From RGIG9115 sp045603225 (lineage in GTDB: Bacteria; Bacillota; Clostridia; UBA1381), in NCBI GenBank assembly GCA_045603225.1, contig JAZULT010000103.1, forward strand, positions 58,269 to 122,268: a stretch of DNA of 64,000 nt. Direction: 5' to 3'. The notes under the pieces are model-generated. The model had not been told where the DNA came from and searched no databases. It saw nothing but the letters and a program-made list of their open reading frames with translations. Each line of letters opens with the position of its first letter. Positions within the stretch are counted from its first letter, which is position 1. The position numbers were made by a program, and so were the translations under genes. Shown here in pieces: positions 27,442 through 35,753 of this stretch.

Positions 27442-27470
27442 TAAAAAAGCTTACGGCGTTGCCGTAAGCT
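27442..27470 (-). terminator. Attenuator terminator upstream of ilvE
   Basis: On the minus strand AGCTTACGGC (27461-27470) pairs with GCCGTAAGCT (27448-27457) around a 3-nt loop, followed directly by a run of U (27443-27448). It lies between the leader peptide stop (27515) and the ilvE start (27401), so it would stop transcription before the structural genes. Confidence 0.85.
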
Positions 27471-27514
27471 CTGAAAAGGTGATTTTATATCTTAATTATA
27501 ATAAATAAGTATCA

Positions 27515-27622
27515 TCATTTCAAATTCTTATCAGCAACACAAACAGCACTAATGTTCTTTATGACAATTAGTGCGCTAATAATTATTATTATGCCGCTGA
27601 AAAATGAAGACATATTCATCAT
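27515..27622 (-). CDS. Branched-chain amino acid leader peptide
   Basis: 35 codons from ATG at 27622 to TGA at 27515-27517, too short for routine gene calling. AAAGG lies 8 nt upstream of the ATG. The peptide begins MMNMSSFFSG and continues IIIIISALIVI and then KNISAVCVADKNLK: eight Ile, three Val and two Leu, with five Ile codons in a row. Codons 19-26 lie in a hairpin (27546-27553 with 27567-27574, GCACTAAT/ATTAGTGC). Stalling on scarce charged Ile or Val tRNA would melt this region and let the downstream terminator be bypassed, as in the classical ilv leaders. Confidence 0.85.
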   Translation of the reverse strand: MMNMSSFFSGIIIIISALIVIKNISAVCVADKNLK

Positions 27623-27686
27623 AATTATTTCCTTTCATTTACTGTAAACCGCTAAGCTTTTTCGCCAAAATTAAATTTACTTTTTT

Positions 27687-27715
27687 ATAATACCACAATC
27701 AAAAAACGTTGTCAA
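27687..27715 (-). promoter_or_regulatory. Promoter of the ilvE-vor operon
   Basis: Minus-strand TTGACA (27710-27715), 17-bp spacer, TATTAT (27687-27692). A perfect 14-bp inverted repeat (27701-27714 and 27740-27753, TGACAACG core) covers the -35, so it may be an operator or an upstream terminator. Confidence 0.8.
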
Positions 27716-27928
27716 GTAATTCGGCATATTTTTTTCACCTGACAACGTTTTTTTACATTTTTCTTAAAAATTCTTTCAAACAGCTGAACATTTAGTGCAA
27801 TTTTTCATAAAACATATAATTAAATCCAATAAGTAACTAAAACTATATTTAAATAATATTATTACCTTAGATTTTTTTAGATAAATTGTAATTTAATGAA
27901 ATCGCCTGCAATTTCTACCATAACCCGT

Positions 27929-28043
27929 TGCAATGCAACAGATTTCACTGTCACAAGGTGACAATTTCACTCATCTAACGGATGAATTTCACTCAATTGA
28001 AAATCAGATTTCACTATTGTAATTTGTCCCGACAAATTACAAT
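27929..28043 (-). repeat. Tandem short-hairpin array with AGTGAAAT spacers
   Basis: Read on the minus strand, successive small palindromes are separated by AGTGAAAT followed by C or T. They are: a 13-bp stem with 2-nt loop (28016-28043), a weak unit near 27994-28007, CATC-CGTTA-GATG (27972-27984), GTCAC-CTT-GTGAC (27950-27962) and GTTGC-ATT-GCAAC (27927-27939). The largest hairpin supplies the stop codon of the activase gene at 28037. From 27760 to 27900 I see only AT-rich sequence. Confidence 0.7.
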
Positions 28044-28918
28044 TCAAACCCCTTTTTCAGCATTTCAACATATTCATCACTCTGAGTTTCTTCACCGAAA
28101 CTATGATATTCCATACCGCACTGAGTATATTTTGAAGATGCAAGATAGTTATATTTAAGAAGCTCGACATCCTTTATGCCTTTGCCGAAGTTCTTTATAA
28201 TCTCAGAAAATTTACGCATATCGCACTCAGTGTCATTAACTCCCGGAATAAGCGGTATTCTTATGATAATATTATCGTGAATTTCCGACAATCTTTTAAG
28301 ATTCTCGATAATCAGACTGTTATCATGACCTGTATACTTTTTATGCTTTTCAGGCTCAGGTATTTTTAAATCAGCGAAAAACAAATCAACATACGGAATT
28401 ACCCTTTCAATATTCTCCCATGGAACGAAAAGAGCTGTTTCTACGGCTGTATGTATATTTTCAGCCTTACATTTCCGTAAAATCTCCAAAGTAAAATCAG
28501 GGAAAAGCAGACATTCTCCGCCGGACAAAGTTACGCCTCCACCGCTTTGCTCATAATAATGTCTGTCTTTTACTATTTTCAAAAAAACGTCATCAGCTGT
28601 TTTCTCCTCTCCGCACATAGTAAGCGCACCTGTCGGACATACTTCGGTACATTTCCCGCATGCAGTGCATTTTTCCCGGCTAAATATCATTTCACCTTCC
28701 AAAACCGAATGACAGTCCGGGCATGCTTCTATACATTTTCCGCAATGAATACACTTAACATGAGCATAAAGAACTTCCGGAGACTTTTTAAGCGTCTCCG
28801 GATTATGACACCACTTGCATCTCAGTCCGCAGCCTTTCAGATATACAACCGTGCGGACTCCGGGGCCGTCATGAAGTGAGCCTTTTGATATATTCGTTAC
28901 AACACCTTTTACAGACAT
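28037..28918 (-). CDS. Glycyl-radical enzyme activating enzyme (radical SAM)
   Basis: 293 residues. The radical SAM cluster motif CGLRCKWCHNPE is followed by a bis-[4Fe-4S] insert (CIHCGKCIEACPDC and CTACGKCTEVCPTGA), as in activases of dehydratase-type glycyl radical enzymes rather than of true pyruvate formate-lyase. GGGVTLSGGECLLFPDF is the SAM-binding GGE region. It overlaps the upstream GRE gene by 10 nt. Its final codons and stop lie in a long hairpin that starts the repeat array. Confidence 0.92.
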   Translation of the reverse strand: MSVKGVVTNISKGSLHDGPGVRTVVYLKGCGLRCKWCHNPETLKKSPEVLYAHVKCIHCGKCIEACPDCHSVLEGEMIFSREKCTACGKCTEVCPTGALTMCGEEKTADDVFLKIVKDRHYYEQSGGGVTLSGGECLLFPDFTLEILRKCKAENIHTAVETALFVPWENIERVIPYVDLFFADLKIPEPEKHKKYTGHDNSLIIENLKRLSEIHDNIIIRIPLIPGVNDTECDMRKFSEIIKNFGKGIKDVELLKYNYLASSKYTQCGMEYHSFGEETQSDEYVEMLKKGFEL

Positions 28919-31518
28919 CTATGCTTCGTCCTTCCGATAATATGGTCTTGCAGTTCAGGACTGATGAGATTGAACTTCTGACTGAATCCCGACACACGCA
29001 CCGCAAGATTTGTATATTTATCAGGATTCTTCTGCGCATCAATAAGAGTTTCAGCATCTACTGTGTTAAACTGCACATTACTGAGCCCTTTTTTACTGCT
29101 CGCAATAAGAATGTCCGTAAGTGCATCAATATTTCTATCGGTAAACAGTTTCGGATCCACCTCAACAATCGCCGATGTTGTTCCCGGTGTACGTTTTGTC
29201 GGAAACTTTGAGATGGAGTTAAGTACTGCTGTAAGACCGTTAAAATCTCTCCCTTGCATAGGTGAAACACTGTAAGCAATAGGTTCTCCCCTTCGTCTTC
29301 CGTCAGGCGATGATGCACTGTGCTGTCCGTGATCAATCATCCACAGGAATGTAAACGGCTGTGCATGAAATGAAATTCCATATGTTTCTGACAGCTTATC
29401 AAGAGTATCACATGAATGATTCAGAATATCAACCGCAATATCATCAACTTCATCAATATCATTTCCGAATTTTGATGCTTTATTGATAAATTCCTGCCTT
29501 ACACTTTCATCCGGAAAATCATTTTCAAGAATTTCTTTAAGTTCTGAAAGTGTATATTTTTTCTCATCATATACAAATTTCTTAATTACCATAAGCGAAT
29601 CTGCAAGGTTCGGAATTCCACCTATCATTATCTGATAATAATCATAAACAGCGCCTGCATCATTAAAATCACGTCCGCTTTCAAGGCATCCCTCTGTTAA
29701 AAGCGACTTATACGGTTTCGGATCTACACAAACATCACGGTATTTCTTCACCTGCGAACAGGTAAGATTAAGAATCTCGTCAACTTGTCTGAGAACAGCA
29801 CCGTAAAACTTTTCATAGCTCGAAAAGCTATCAAGTTCGCCTGTTTCAACTCCCGTTTTATAATTAGGATATGTCATACTGTAACCGTTACAGAGAACAT
29901 ATTCTATCGCTTTTAATATATTTGTCTCACCCGTAACAGCATGAGGATTGGATTTCCCCGGAATAACCGTTTCAACACACCCGATTTGTGTATAGTTATG
30001 GGCATCCTCTCCGGATATTCCTTTACTCATAAGTGCCGGAATCATAACATCATCGTTGAAGAAAAACGGTACACCCTTCTGAACGTGACCGACAACCTCA
30101 AGTGCACGTCGCAGAAATGCCTTATCGGTTTTTTCAGAATATCTTACAGACAGACAACGGATAAAATCAAGCTGTTCAGTAACATCAAGCATCATATAAG
30201 AAAGCTCGTTTTCAAGACTGTTTCCATTTACATCCGTGCCGCCAAGACACGACTGCTGAACATCATAGTCACGGTAAAGCTTAAGCCACAGACAACAGAT
30301 TATTTCAAATGCTTCTTCTTTTGTAAGTATTCCTTTTTCTATGTCCGCTTTATAGTACGGATATAAAATCAAATCAAGATGTCCTACAGAATTTGCGTTT
30401 ATGTTGTCTTCCCATGTGTTAATAATATGAGCAAACCATATAGCCTGAACTGCATCTGCAAAGCTTTCTGCCGGATATCTCGGCACACGCCTGCATGAAT
30501 TTATAATCATTTTCAAATCATCAGGATTGTATGTATCATCACCGGATTTCAGTAATTCTTCAGCTTTAAGTGCATATTTCTCTCCCATCTTACAAGCTGA
30601 CGAACAAATCTGTTTCATCGCCCTGTACATCGGATTTGAACCGTTTAACTTTTCATATTTTTCAACTTCCTTAAGAAGTCCTTCAAATCCGAGCTTAAGC
30701 ACTTTTTCATAACCTATAACAGAATGGTTTCCGCTGATACATCTTCCGATTCCTGCCCATTCTGTTTGCGATTGCTGTTCCCTTTCACAAAGCGATTCAA
30801 AACCGTTTCTGCACGTATAATTCCAGCCAAGAACATTATCGAAATTGACATCCTGTTTATAAATTTTATAATCCTCTTCACTTATATTATTAAGTCGTAC
30901 AAGCTCCGGATCATCTATCGGCACATATTCATCATATTTTGCATCACCAAAATTAAACCCGACAATAATTTCGCCCGGTGCTATGAACGGGGTGAACTTT
31001 TCAAGTGTATAGCTTATACCGCTTCCAACCATTTCATCGGGAGCAAGATTTTTTTCAAGCGCTTTTATCATTCCGACTTTAAAATAAACATTTCTCTGAG
31101 CATAATAGTATTTTGCGTTATTTTTAAGATTAACTGCTTCATCTCTTAAAAACATACAACGGTCAGATAATTTAAACATAGTGGCTTTTCTCCTTTCATA
31201 ATACAAAACACTTTCCTTTGCTCTTTTTTTATACTCCCTCGGCAGACACCCGTATTCTTTAAGAAACGCCTTATTGAATCCACCGACGGTATCATAACCG
31301 TAATCAAAGGAAACATCCGTAATTTTCTTACCTTCGAGAATATCAAGTGCGGCAAGCTGTATTCTGTGATGTCGGATATACTCCACAACCGTCATACCGG
31401 TATATTCATGAAACTTTTTGCAGAAATGCCATTTTGAATAGCCAAAATAATCTGCCATTTCAGACACCTGAATATTTTCACTTATATGTTCCCTGATATA
31501 GACAAGCACATCAAACAT
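28909..31518 (-). CDS. Glycyl radical enzyme with N-terminal AraC-type DNA-binding domain fused in frame
   Basis: 869 codons without interruption. Residues 1-100 are a complete AraC double helix-turn-helix (IQVSEMADYFGYSKWHFCKKFHEYTG; KITDVSFDYGYDTVGGFNKAFLKEYGCLPREYKKR). From about residue 114 it is a full glycyl radical enzyme: thiyl Cys514 and Glu516 in YTQIGCVET, and the glycyl loop RVSGFSQKF with Gly844. GCVE is typical of dehydratase/lyase-type GREs (glycerol, choline or hydroxyproline types), not of formate-lyase; substrate unknown. Met114 (ATG at 31179) has AGGAG 10 nt upstream, so a free enzyme could also be made from an internal start. The first ATG also has a ribosome site (AGGTGG). 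Confidence 0.85.
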   Translation of the reverse strand: MFDVLVYIREHISENIQVSEMADYFGYSKWHFCKKFHEYTGMTVVEYIRHHRIQLAALDILEGKKITDVSFDYGYDTVGGFNKAFLKEYGCLPREYKKRAKESVLYYERRKATMFKLSDRCMFLRDEAVNLKNNAKYYYAQRNVYFKVGMIKALEKNLAPDEMVGSGISYTLEKFTPFIAPGEIIVGFNFGDAKYDEYVPIDDPELVRLNNISEEDYKIYKQDVNFDNVLGWNYTCRNGFESLCEREQQSQTEWAGIGRCISGNHSVIGYEKVLKLGFEGLLKEVEKYEKLNGSNPMYRAMKQICSSACKMGEKYALKAEELLKSGDDTYNPDDLKMIINSCRRVPRYPAESFADAVQAIWFAHIINTWEDNINANSVGHLDLILYPYYKADIEKGILTKEEAFEIICCLWLKLYRDYDVQQSCLGGTDVNGNSLENELSYMMLDVTEQLDFIRCLSVRYSEKTDKAFLRRALEVVGHVQKGVPFFFNDDVMIPALMSKGISGEDAHNYTQIGCVETVIPGKSNPHAVTGETNILKAIEYVLCNGYSMTYPNYKTGVETGELDSFSSYEKFYGAVLRQVDEILNLTCSQVKKYRDVCVDPKPYKSLLTEGCLESGRDFNDAGAVYDYYQIMIGGIPNLADSLMVIKKFVYDEKKYTLSELKEILENDFPDESVRQEFINKASKFGNDIDEVDDIAVDILNHSCDTLDKLSETYGISFHAQPFTFLWMIDHGQHSASSPDGRRRGEPIAYSVSPMQGRDFNGLTAVLNSISKFPTKRTPGTTSAIVEVDPKLFTDRNIDALTDILIASSKKGLSNVQFNTVDAETLIDAQKNPDKYTNLAVRVSGFSQKFNLISPELQDHIIGRTKHRCL

Positions 31519-31579
31519 ATTCTCACCACCTGTTTTTAATATATCATATTATTCAGAAAAAAACCACTCCAAAATTGTT

Positions 31580-31627
31580 AAAAAGTCAGGCGAGAATTCC
31601 GTATTCCAAAATCCTCCCTGACTTTTT
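31580..31627 (-). terminator. Intrinsic terminator after xerD
   Basis: 11-bp stem AAAAAGTCAGG (31580-31590) with CCTGACTTTTT (31617-31627), directly after the xerD stop. Confidence 0.75.
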
Positions 31628-32512
31628 TTAAGCTCTCGGATGCGCTCTCTCGTATACTTCTCTTATATGAGTATCGAGAAACGTTGCATATACTTGAGTA
31701 GACGAAATGTCTGCATGTCCCATCATAGTCTGTACAGATTTTAAATCAGCACCGTTTTCTATAAGATGAGTTGCAAAAGAATGTCTCAGGATATGCGGTG
31801 TTATCTCGGTTTCAATTCCTGCAAGCTGACCGTATTTCTTAATTATTTTCCAGAATCCCTGACGTGAGATACTTCCACCGCTGCAATTTACAAAAAGCAT
31901 TTCGCTTTCTCTGCCTTTAAGAAGTGCATTACGTCCGTTTACTATGTACTGAACAACCGCCTGAGCAGAGCTGTCACCTATAGGTATAAATCTTTCCTTC
32001 TTCTCACCGCTGCAACGTATGAATTTCACTTCCGTATTAATATCAGACATTTTCAGATTAATTAATTCACTGACTCTTATTCCACTGGCATATAAAAGCT
32101 CAATCATCGCCTTGTCACGTCTGCCTTTAACATCTCTGACATCCGGTGCATTCAGAAGCCTTTCAACCTGTTCAGATGAAAGAACCTTAGGCGCTTTCTT
32201 TTCAACATGAGGTGCTTCAAGACTCTCTGTAGGATCATTTATCCCTTCTCCCATGCGTATTCGGTACAGATAGTAAGAACGTATTGATGTCAGCATCCTC
32301 GATATACTCGCAGCTGCCCTTCCCTCTCCCTGAAGTTTTAATAAATATGAAAGAATATCGGTCTTTGTTACCGATTCTGTATCTTTAATTCCGCATGCAG
32401 AGATATATGTAATAAACTGAAGTAAATCCCGTCTGTATGATTCTACTGTATTTTCAGATTTATGCTTTTCGTTTTTCATATATGCCGTATATTTTTCAAT
32501 ACAACAATTCAT
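31628..32512 (-). CDS. xerD: Tyrosine recombinase XerD
   Basis: 294 residues, the normal length. The N-terminal core-binding domain begins IEKYTAYMKNEKHKSENTVESYRRDL. The catalytic residues are visible as YASGIRVSELINL (Arg), SGEKKERFIP (Lys), HILRHSFATHLIENGADLKSVQTMMGH (HxxR...H) and the Tyr in SSTQVYATFL. It resolves chromosome dimers at dif with XerC. Adjacent sporulation genes match the Firmicute neighbourhood of xerD/ripX. An 8-bp hairpin lies in its leader. Confidence 0.9.
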   Translation of the reverse strand: MNCCIEKYTAYMKNEKHKSENTVESYRRDLLQFITYISACGIKDTESVTKTDILSYLLKLQGEGRAAASISRMLTSIRSYYLYRIRMGEGINDPTESLEAPHVEKKAPKVLSSEQVERLLNAPDVRDVKGRRDKAMIELLYASGIRVSELINLKMSDINTEVKFIRCSGEKKERFIPIGDSSAQAVVQYIVNGRNALLKGRESEMLFVNCSGGSISRQGFWKIIKKYGQLAGIETEITPHILRHSFATHLIENGADLKSVQTMMGHADISSTQVYATFLDTHIREVYERAHPRA

Positions 32513-32533
32513 TTTTTTACTTTTTCCCCTTCC

Positions 32534-32553
32534 GTGTAACGACCGCGTTACAC
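32534..32553. promoter_or_regulatory. Inverted repeat in the xerD leader
   Basis: GTGTAACG and CGTTACAC (32534-32541 and 32546-32553) form a perfect 8-bp palindrome with a 4-nt centre, just upstream of the ribosome site. A TTCACA/TATAAT pair with 16-bp spacing lies further upstream. No T-run follows, so it is not a terminator. Confidence 0.45.
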
Positions 32554-32649
32554 AATTGTAATATCATAACATTATTATAACATAAAATTTTATTTTGTGA
32601 AGTCTTTTTTTGAAAAATTTATTTGTCAAATAATTCAATATTTAATTTT

Positions 32650-33222
32650 TCATTTCATAAATCCGAAACAAAGCTTCATAAATATTGTGGTCAGATAAGC
32701 CTGAAAAATTGAAATGACACAAAATATAGCAAAAAATATTACACAAACCAATAAATATTTTCCGAAGAATTTCTTTTTATTTTCATATTTCAAAAAAGAC
32801 ATTTTTAGTGAAATTGACGAAAATATAATGAGCACAGGTAACGAAATAATAGATTCAGGGAGAAGTGATATACCTAAAAAAAACCCTTTTGATGAATATG
32901 CACGAAAAAAACATGCTGTTGTATATCCTGTTACAAATCCCCGATACCCCACAGTCGAAATATTAAATATACTCCCCGGCAAAGCCGTTCCTGACACAGC
33001 AATAACGGCACACAAAAGTGTCCATCTTATAAATATACTTTTAAAAGAATCACCGTTCATAGTCATATTCCCGAACACGTCATTAAAATATGTTATAAGA
33101 GTATCTGTATTTTCACCCGATACTCCAGCATAAACACTGCCGGCAATTACACCGGCAGTTAAAACAATTACGCATACACATATATATTTTACTACACCGT
33201 GCCAATCAAAATTTGTAACCAT
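32650..33222 (-). CDS. SpoIIM-like membrane protein
   Basis: 190 residues with about five transmembrane helices (YICVCVIVLTAGVIAGSVYAG at the start; WTLLCAVIAVSGTALPGSIFNIS; TGYTTACFF...GISLLPESIISLPVLIIFSS). Pattern and spacing match the SpoIIM/DUF95 family, which in spore formers works with SpoIID and SpoIIP in engulfment peptidoglycan remodelling. Position among spoVA and cwlD genes supports this. GAAAGGAG lies before the ATG. Confidence 0.75.
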   Translation of the reverse strand: MVTNFDWHGVVKYICVCVIVLTAGVIAGSVYAGVSGENTDTLITYFNDVFGNMTMNGDSFKSIFIRWTLLCAVIAVSGTALPGSIFNISTVGYRGFVTGYTTACFFRAYSSKGFFLGISLLPESIISLPVLIIFSSISLKMSFLKYENKKKFFGKYLLVCVIFFAIFCVISIFQAYLTTIFMKLCFGFMK

Positions 33223-33292
33223 ATTTTCTCCTTTCCATGCAAATAAGACGTTATATATTATTGTATTCAGAAAAAAATACGGTTATGAAGAT

Positions 33293-33649
33293 TTATTTTT
33301 TAGATTTTGGCTTGAATATAACTGACATAACAAGTCCGAAAATAATAGCAGCCGTAACACCTCCGGCAGCGGATGTGAGTCCTCCGGTAAATATTCCGAG
33401 TATACCGTTTTCCTCAACAGCTTTTTGAACTCCTGTACAAAGAAGATAACCAAATCCAGTCAAAGGAACAGTAGCTCCGGCACCGGCAAATTCAACCAAC
33501 GGCTTATATAAACCGAAAAGCTGAACAAATGCACCAAGCATTACAAACGTAACAAGTATACGTGCCGGTGTAAGCTTTGTTTTATCTATTAAAATCTGAC
33601 CGATTACACAAATCAGTCCTCCAACAATAAATGCTTTTATATAATCCAT
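33293..33649 (-). CDS. spoVAE: Stage V sporulation protein AE
   Basis: 118 residues with three to four hydrophobic helices (IVGGLICVIGQILIDKTKLTPARILVTFVMLGA; GAGATVPLTGFGYLL; GGLTSAAGGVTAAIIFGLVMSVIF), the SpoVAEb signature. It is part of the SpoVA channel that moves dipicolinic acid into the forespore and out at germination. It begins 18 nt after spoVAD. Confidence 0.9.
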   Translation of the reverse strand: MDYIKAFIVGGLICVIGQILIDKTKLTPARILVTFVMLGAFVQLFGLYKPLVEFAGAGATVPLTGFGYLLCTGVQKAVEENGILGIFTGGLTSAAGGVTAAIIFGLVMSVIFKPKSKK

Positions 33650-33667
33650 AACTTCTCTCCGCTTATA

Positions 33668-34678
33668 TTAATTTTCAACAACTACAGCATGGGCAATCCC
33701 GGGAATGCTTTCTCCCTGAAGAACAACTGTCGGATTCATAAGTGCACCTGTTGCCATTACAATAATCCTTTTATATCTTTTTTCATTCATTTTTTTCATA
33801 ATATGACCGCAGAACACACTTCCCATACAGCCGCATCCGCTTCCACCCGAATGAACATCCTGTTTTTCAATATCAAATATCATCTTTCCGCAATCGTTGT
33901 GAATTTTACTTATATCAAATCCTTCACGCCTCAGCATTTCAACAAGTATTTCACTGCCAACCACGCCCAGATCTCCTGTAAATATCGCATCATAATGTGA
34001 CGGTTCAGTACCCGTATCCCGAAAGTGAGCCGTCAGAGTATCTATAGCCGCAGGTGCCATTGCACTTCCCATATTGTTAATATCCGTAATTCCCATATCT
34101 ACAATTCTTCCTGTTGTAATTTGTGTAATTCTCGGACCTTCTCCGTCTTTCGCCAGAACGGCACAGCCACATCCTGTTACCGTCCACTGCGATGTAGGAG
34201 CTCTCTGTCCGCCATACTCAAGCGGATATCTGAATTGTTTTTCCGCAGAACAAAAATGACTTGAAGTCATGGCAATCACATTCTCTGCATATCCTCCGTC
34301 AATAATCATCGCCCCAAGAGACAAGCTCTCCGTCATGGTCGAACACGCACCGTACAGTCCGAAAAAAGGAATATTCATATCGCGTATACCGTAATGAGTG
34401 GCAACACACTGATTCATAAGGTCTCCGGCAAATGCATACTCTATTGTTTCCGGCTTCAGTTTTGCTTTGTTTATAGCAAGCTTCGCTGTTTCCATCTGAA
34501 GTTTACTTTCCGCTGCTTCCCATGTTTTCATACCAAGTCTGTCATCGGTCAGCACCACATCAAAATCGGAAGCAAGCGGCCCTTCACCCTCTTTCACACC
34601 GCCAATTGAAGCAGAAGCTATAATATACGGCGGATTTTCAAGTTTTACAGTCTGACGTCCTTTTTTCTTGTTCATCAT
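33668..34678 (-). CDS. spoVAD: Stage V sporulation protein AD
   Basis: 336 residues, typical length. Thiolase-like fold: YGACSTMTESLSLGAMIIDGGYAENVIAMTSSHFCSAEKQFRYPLEYGGQR, TVTGCGCAVLA, FTGDLGVVGSEIL, GGSGCGCMGSVFCG and MNPTVVLQGESIPGIAHAVVVE. SpoVAD binds dipicolinic acid in the spore inner membrane complex. GGAG lies 6 nt upstream. spoVAC, usually the preceding gene, is absent here. Confidence 0.93.
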   Translation of the reverse strand: MMNKKKGRQTVKLENPPYIIASASIGGVKEGEGPLASDFDVVLTDDRLGMKTWEAAESKLQMETAKLAINKAKLKPETIEYAFAGDLMNQCVATHYGIRDMNIPFFGLYGACSTMTESLSLGAMIIDGGYAENVIAMTSSHFCSAEKQFRYPLEYGGQRAPTSQWTVTGCGCAVLAKDGEGPRITQITTGRIVDMGITDINNMGSAMAPAAIDTLTAHFRDTGTEPSHYDAIFTGDLGVVGSEILVEMLRREGFDISKIHNDCGKMIFDIEKQDVHSGGSGCGCMGSVFCGHIMKKMNEKRYKRIIVMATGALMNPTVVLQGESIPGIAHAVVVEN

Positions 34679-34742
34679 GATAAACTCCTTAATAATTTAA
34701 TCACTCTGAACAATATTTTTCCACAGTCTGAAAAATTTATTC

Positions 34743-34778
34743 AAAAAAAGAACCGAAGACTTATATCCACGGTTCTTT
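34743..34778 (-). terminator. Intrinsic terminator after the TIM-barrel gene at 34796
   Basis: AAAGAACCG (34747-34755) pairs with CGGTTCTTT (34770-34778), followed on the minus strand by seven U. It separates the TIM-barrel gene from spoVAD. Confidence 0.85.
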
Positions 34779-34795
34779 ATTGTCAATCATTCTGT

Positions 34796-35659
34796 TTATG
34801 CCATAATTTCATTAAGGAAATCATAAGCAATCTTTATGTCTTTTTCCGGAGTATCTCCGACTTCTCTTTCAATTGTCAGGAATCCCTTGTATCCGATATC
34901 TGTAAGTGCCGCAAGATATTCCTTAAAAGGAACTGCTCCTGTGCCGAGCGGTACTTCTATAAACGAAGCACCTTCATTAATTGATTTTTCATCAAACTTC
35001 TCAACTCCATACACAACTTCAGGCGGAACAAATCTTAAATTCTTTCCGTCTTTCGCATGAGTATGTACAATATAATCTTTAAGATTGTATACAGCCTCAA
35101 CTGGGTCGTCTTTCATAACCATAGCAAGATTTGCCGGGTCAAGATTTACTGCAACACCCTTAGAATTAAGTGAATCAAGAAATGTTTTAAGAACAGCAGA
35201 CTTTTCCGGACCTGTTTCAATAGCAAAATGTGCATCAAGCGAATCAGCATATTCAGCAAGCTTAAAGCAAGCCTCCTGCATAATCTTATATCTGTCATGA
35301 GTTGGATCTTCAGGTACAGGACCAATATGAGTTGTTACAATATTTGTTTCAAGGTCTTTTGCAAGGTCAAGAATTCTCTTTGATCTTTCTATCAATTCAT
35401 CATTTCTGTGTGTCTGCCAGAATCCTTCTCCCAAATCACCGCAAAGAGCTGAAAAACAAAGTCCCTGACTCTTTACCTCATCAAGAAGAGCTTTTCTCTT
35501 TTCCGCTGTCAGATTTTCAGCAGAGTTCTCTCCGTTTGTTGCATACATCTGTATACCTTTTGCACCGATTTCTGCGGCTTTTTTTATTGCTTCACTACGG
35601 GGAAGTCTGAATGATTCAAGAATTACCCCTACAGGAAACTGATATATTTTATCGCTCAT
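34796..35659 (-). CDS. Sugar phosphate isomerase/epimerase-like TIM barrel protein
   Basis: 287 residues. Metal and acid-base motifs at strand ends: CFSALCGDLGEGF, VTTHIGPVPED, HFAIETGPE, VAVNLDPANLAM, HTHAKDGK and FLTIEREVGD. The set is that of the AP endonuclease 2 superfamily, including inosose dehydratase and D-psicose/tagatose epimerases. It is transcribed alone, between its own promoter (35692-35720) and a strong terminator. Substrate unknown. Confidence 0.78.
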   Translation of the reverse strand: MSDKIYQFPVGVILESFRLPRSEAIKKAAEIGAKGIQMYATNGENSAENLTAEKRKALLDEVKSQGLCFSALCGDLGEGFWQTHRNDELIERSKRILDLAKDLETNIVTTHIGPVPEDPTHDRYKIMQEACFKLAEYADSLDAHFAIETGPEKSAVLKTFLDSLNSKGVAVNLDPANLAMVMKDDPVEAVYNLKDYIVHTHAKDGKNLRFVPPEVVYGVEKFDEKSINEGASFIEVPLGTGAVPFKEYLAALTDIGYKGFLTIEREVGDTPEKDIKIAYDFLNEIMA

Positions 35660-35691
35660 TATCTATCGTCCTTTCTTAAACTTTTTTCTAT

Positions 35692-35720
35692 ATTATATAT
35701 CATTTTAAAAAAATTGTAAA
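35692..35720 (-). promoter_or_regulatory. Predicted promoter of the TIM-barrel gene at 34796
   Basis: Minus-strand TTTACA (35715-35720), 17-bp spacer, TATAAT (35692-35697), 33 bp before the ATG. Confidence 0.6.
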
Positions 35721-35753
35721 TGATTAATATTGCGATATTATAACACAATATTG

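Noticed and set aside
27929..28043. CRISPR array
   Set aside because: The conserved unit is only 8-9 nt, the intervening units are palindromes and there are no cas genes.
34680..34745. Sigma-G promoter before spoVAD
   Set aside because: TGAATA is present but no convincing -10 follows at the right spacing.
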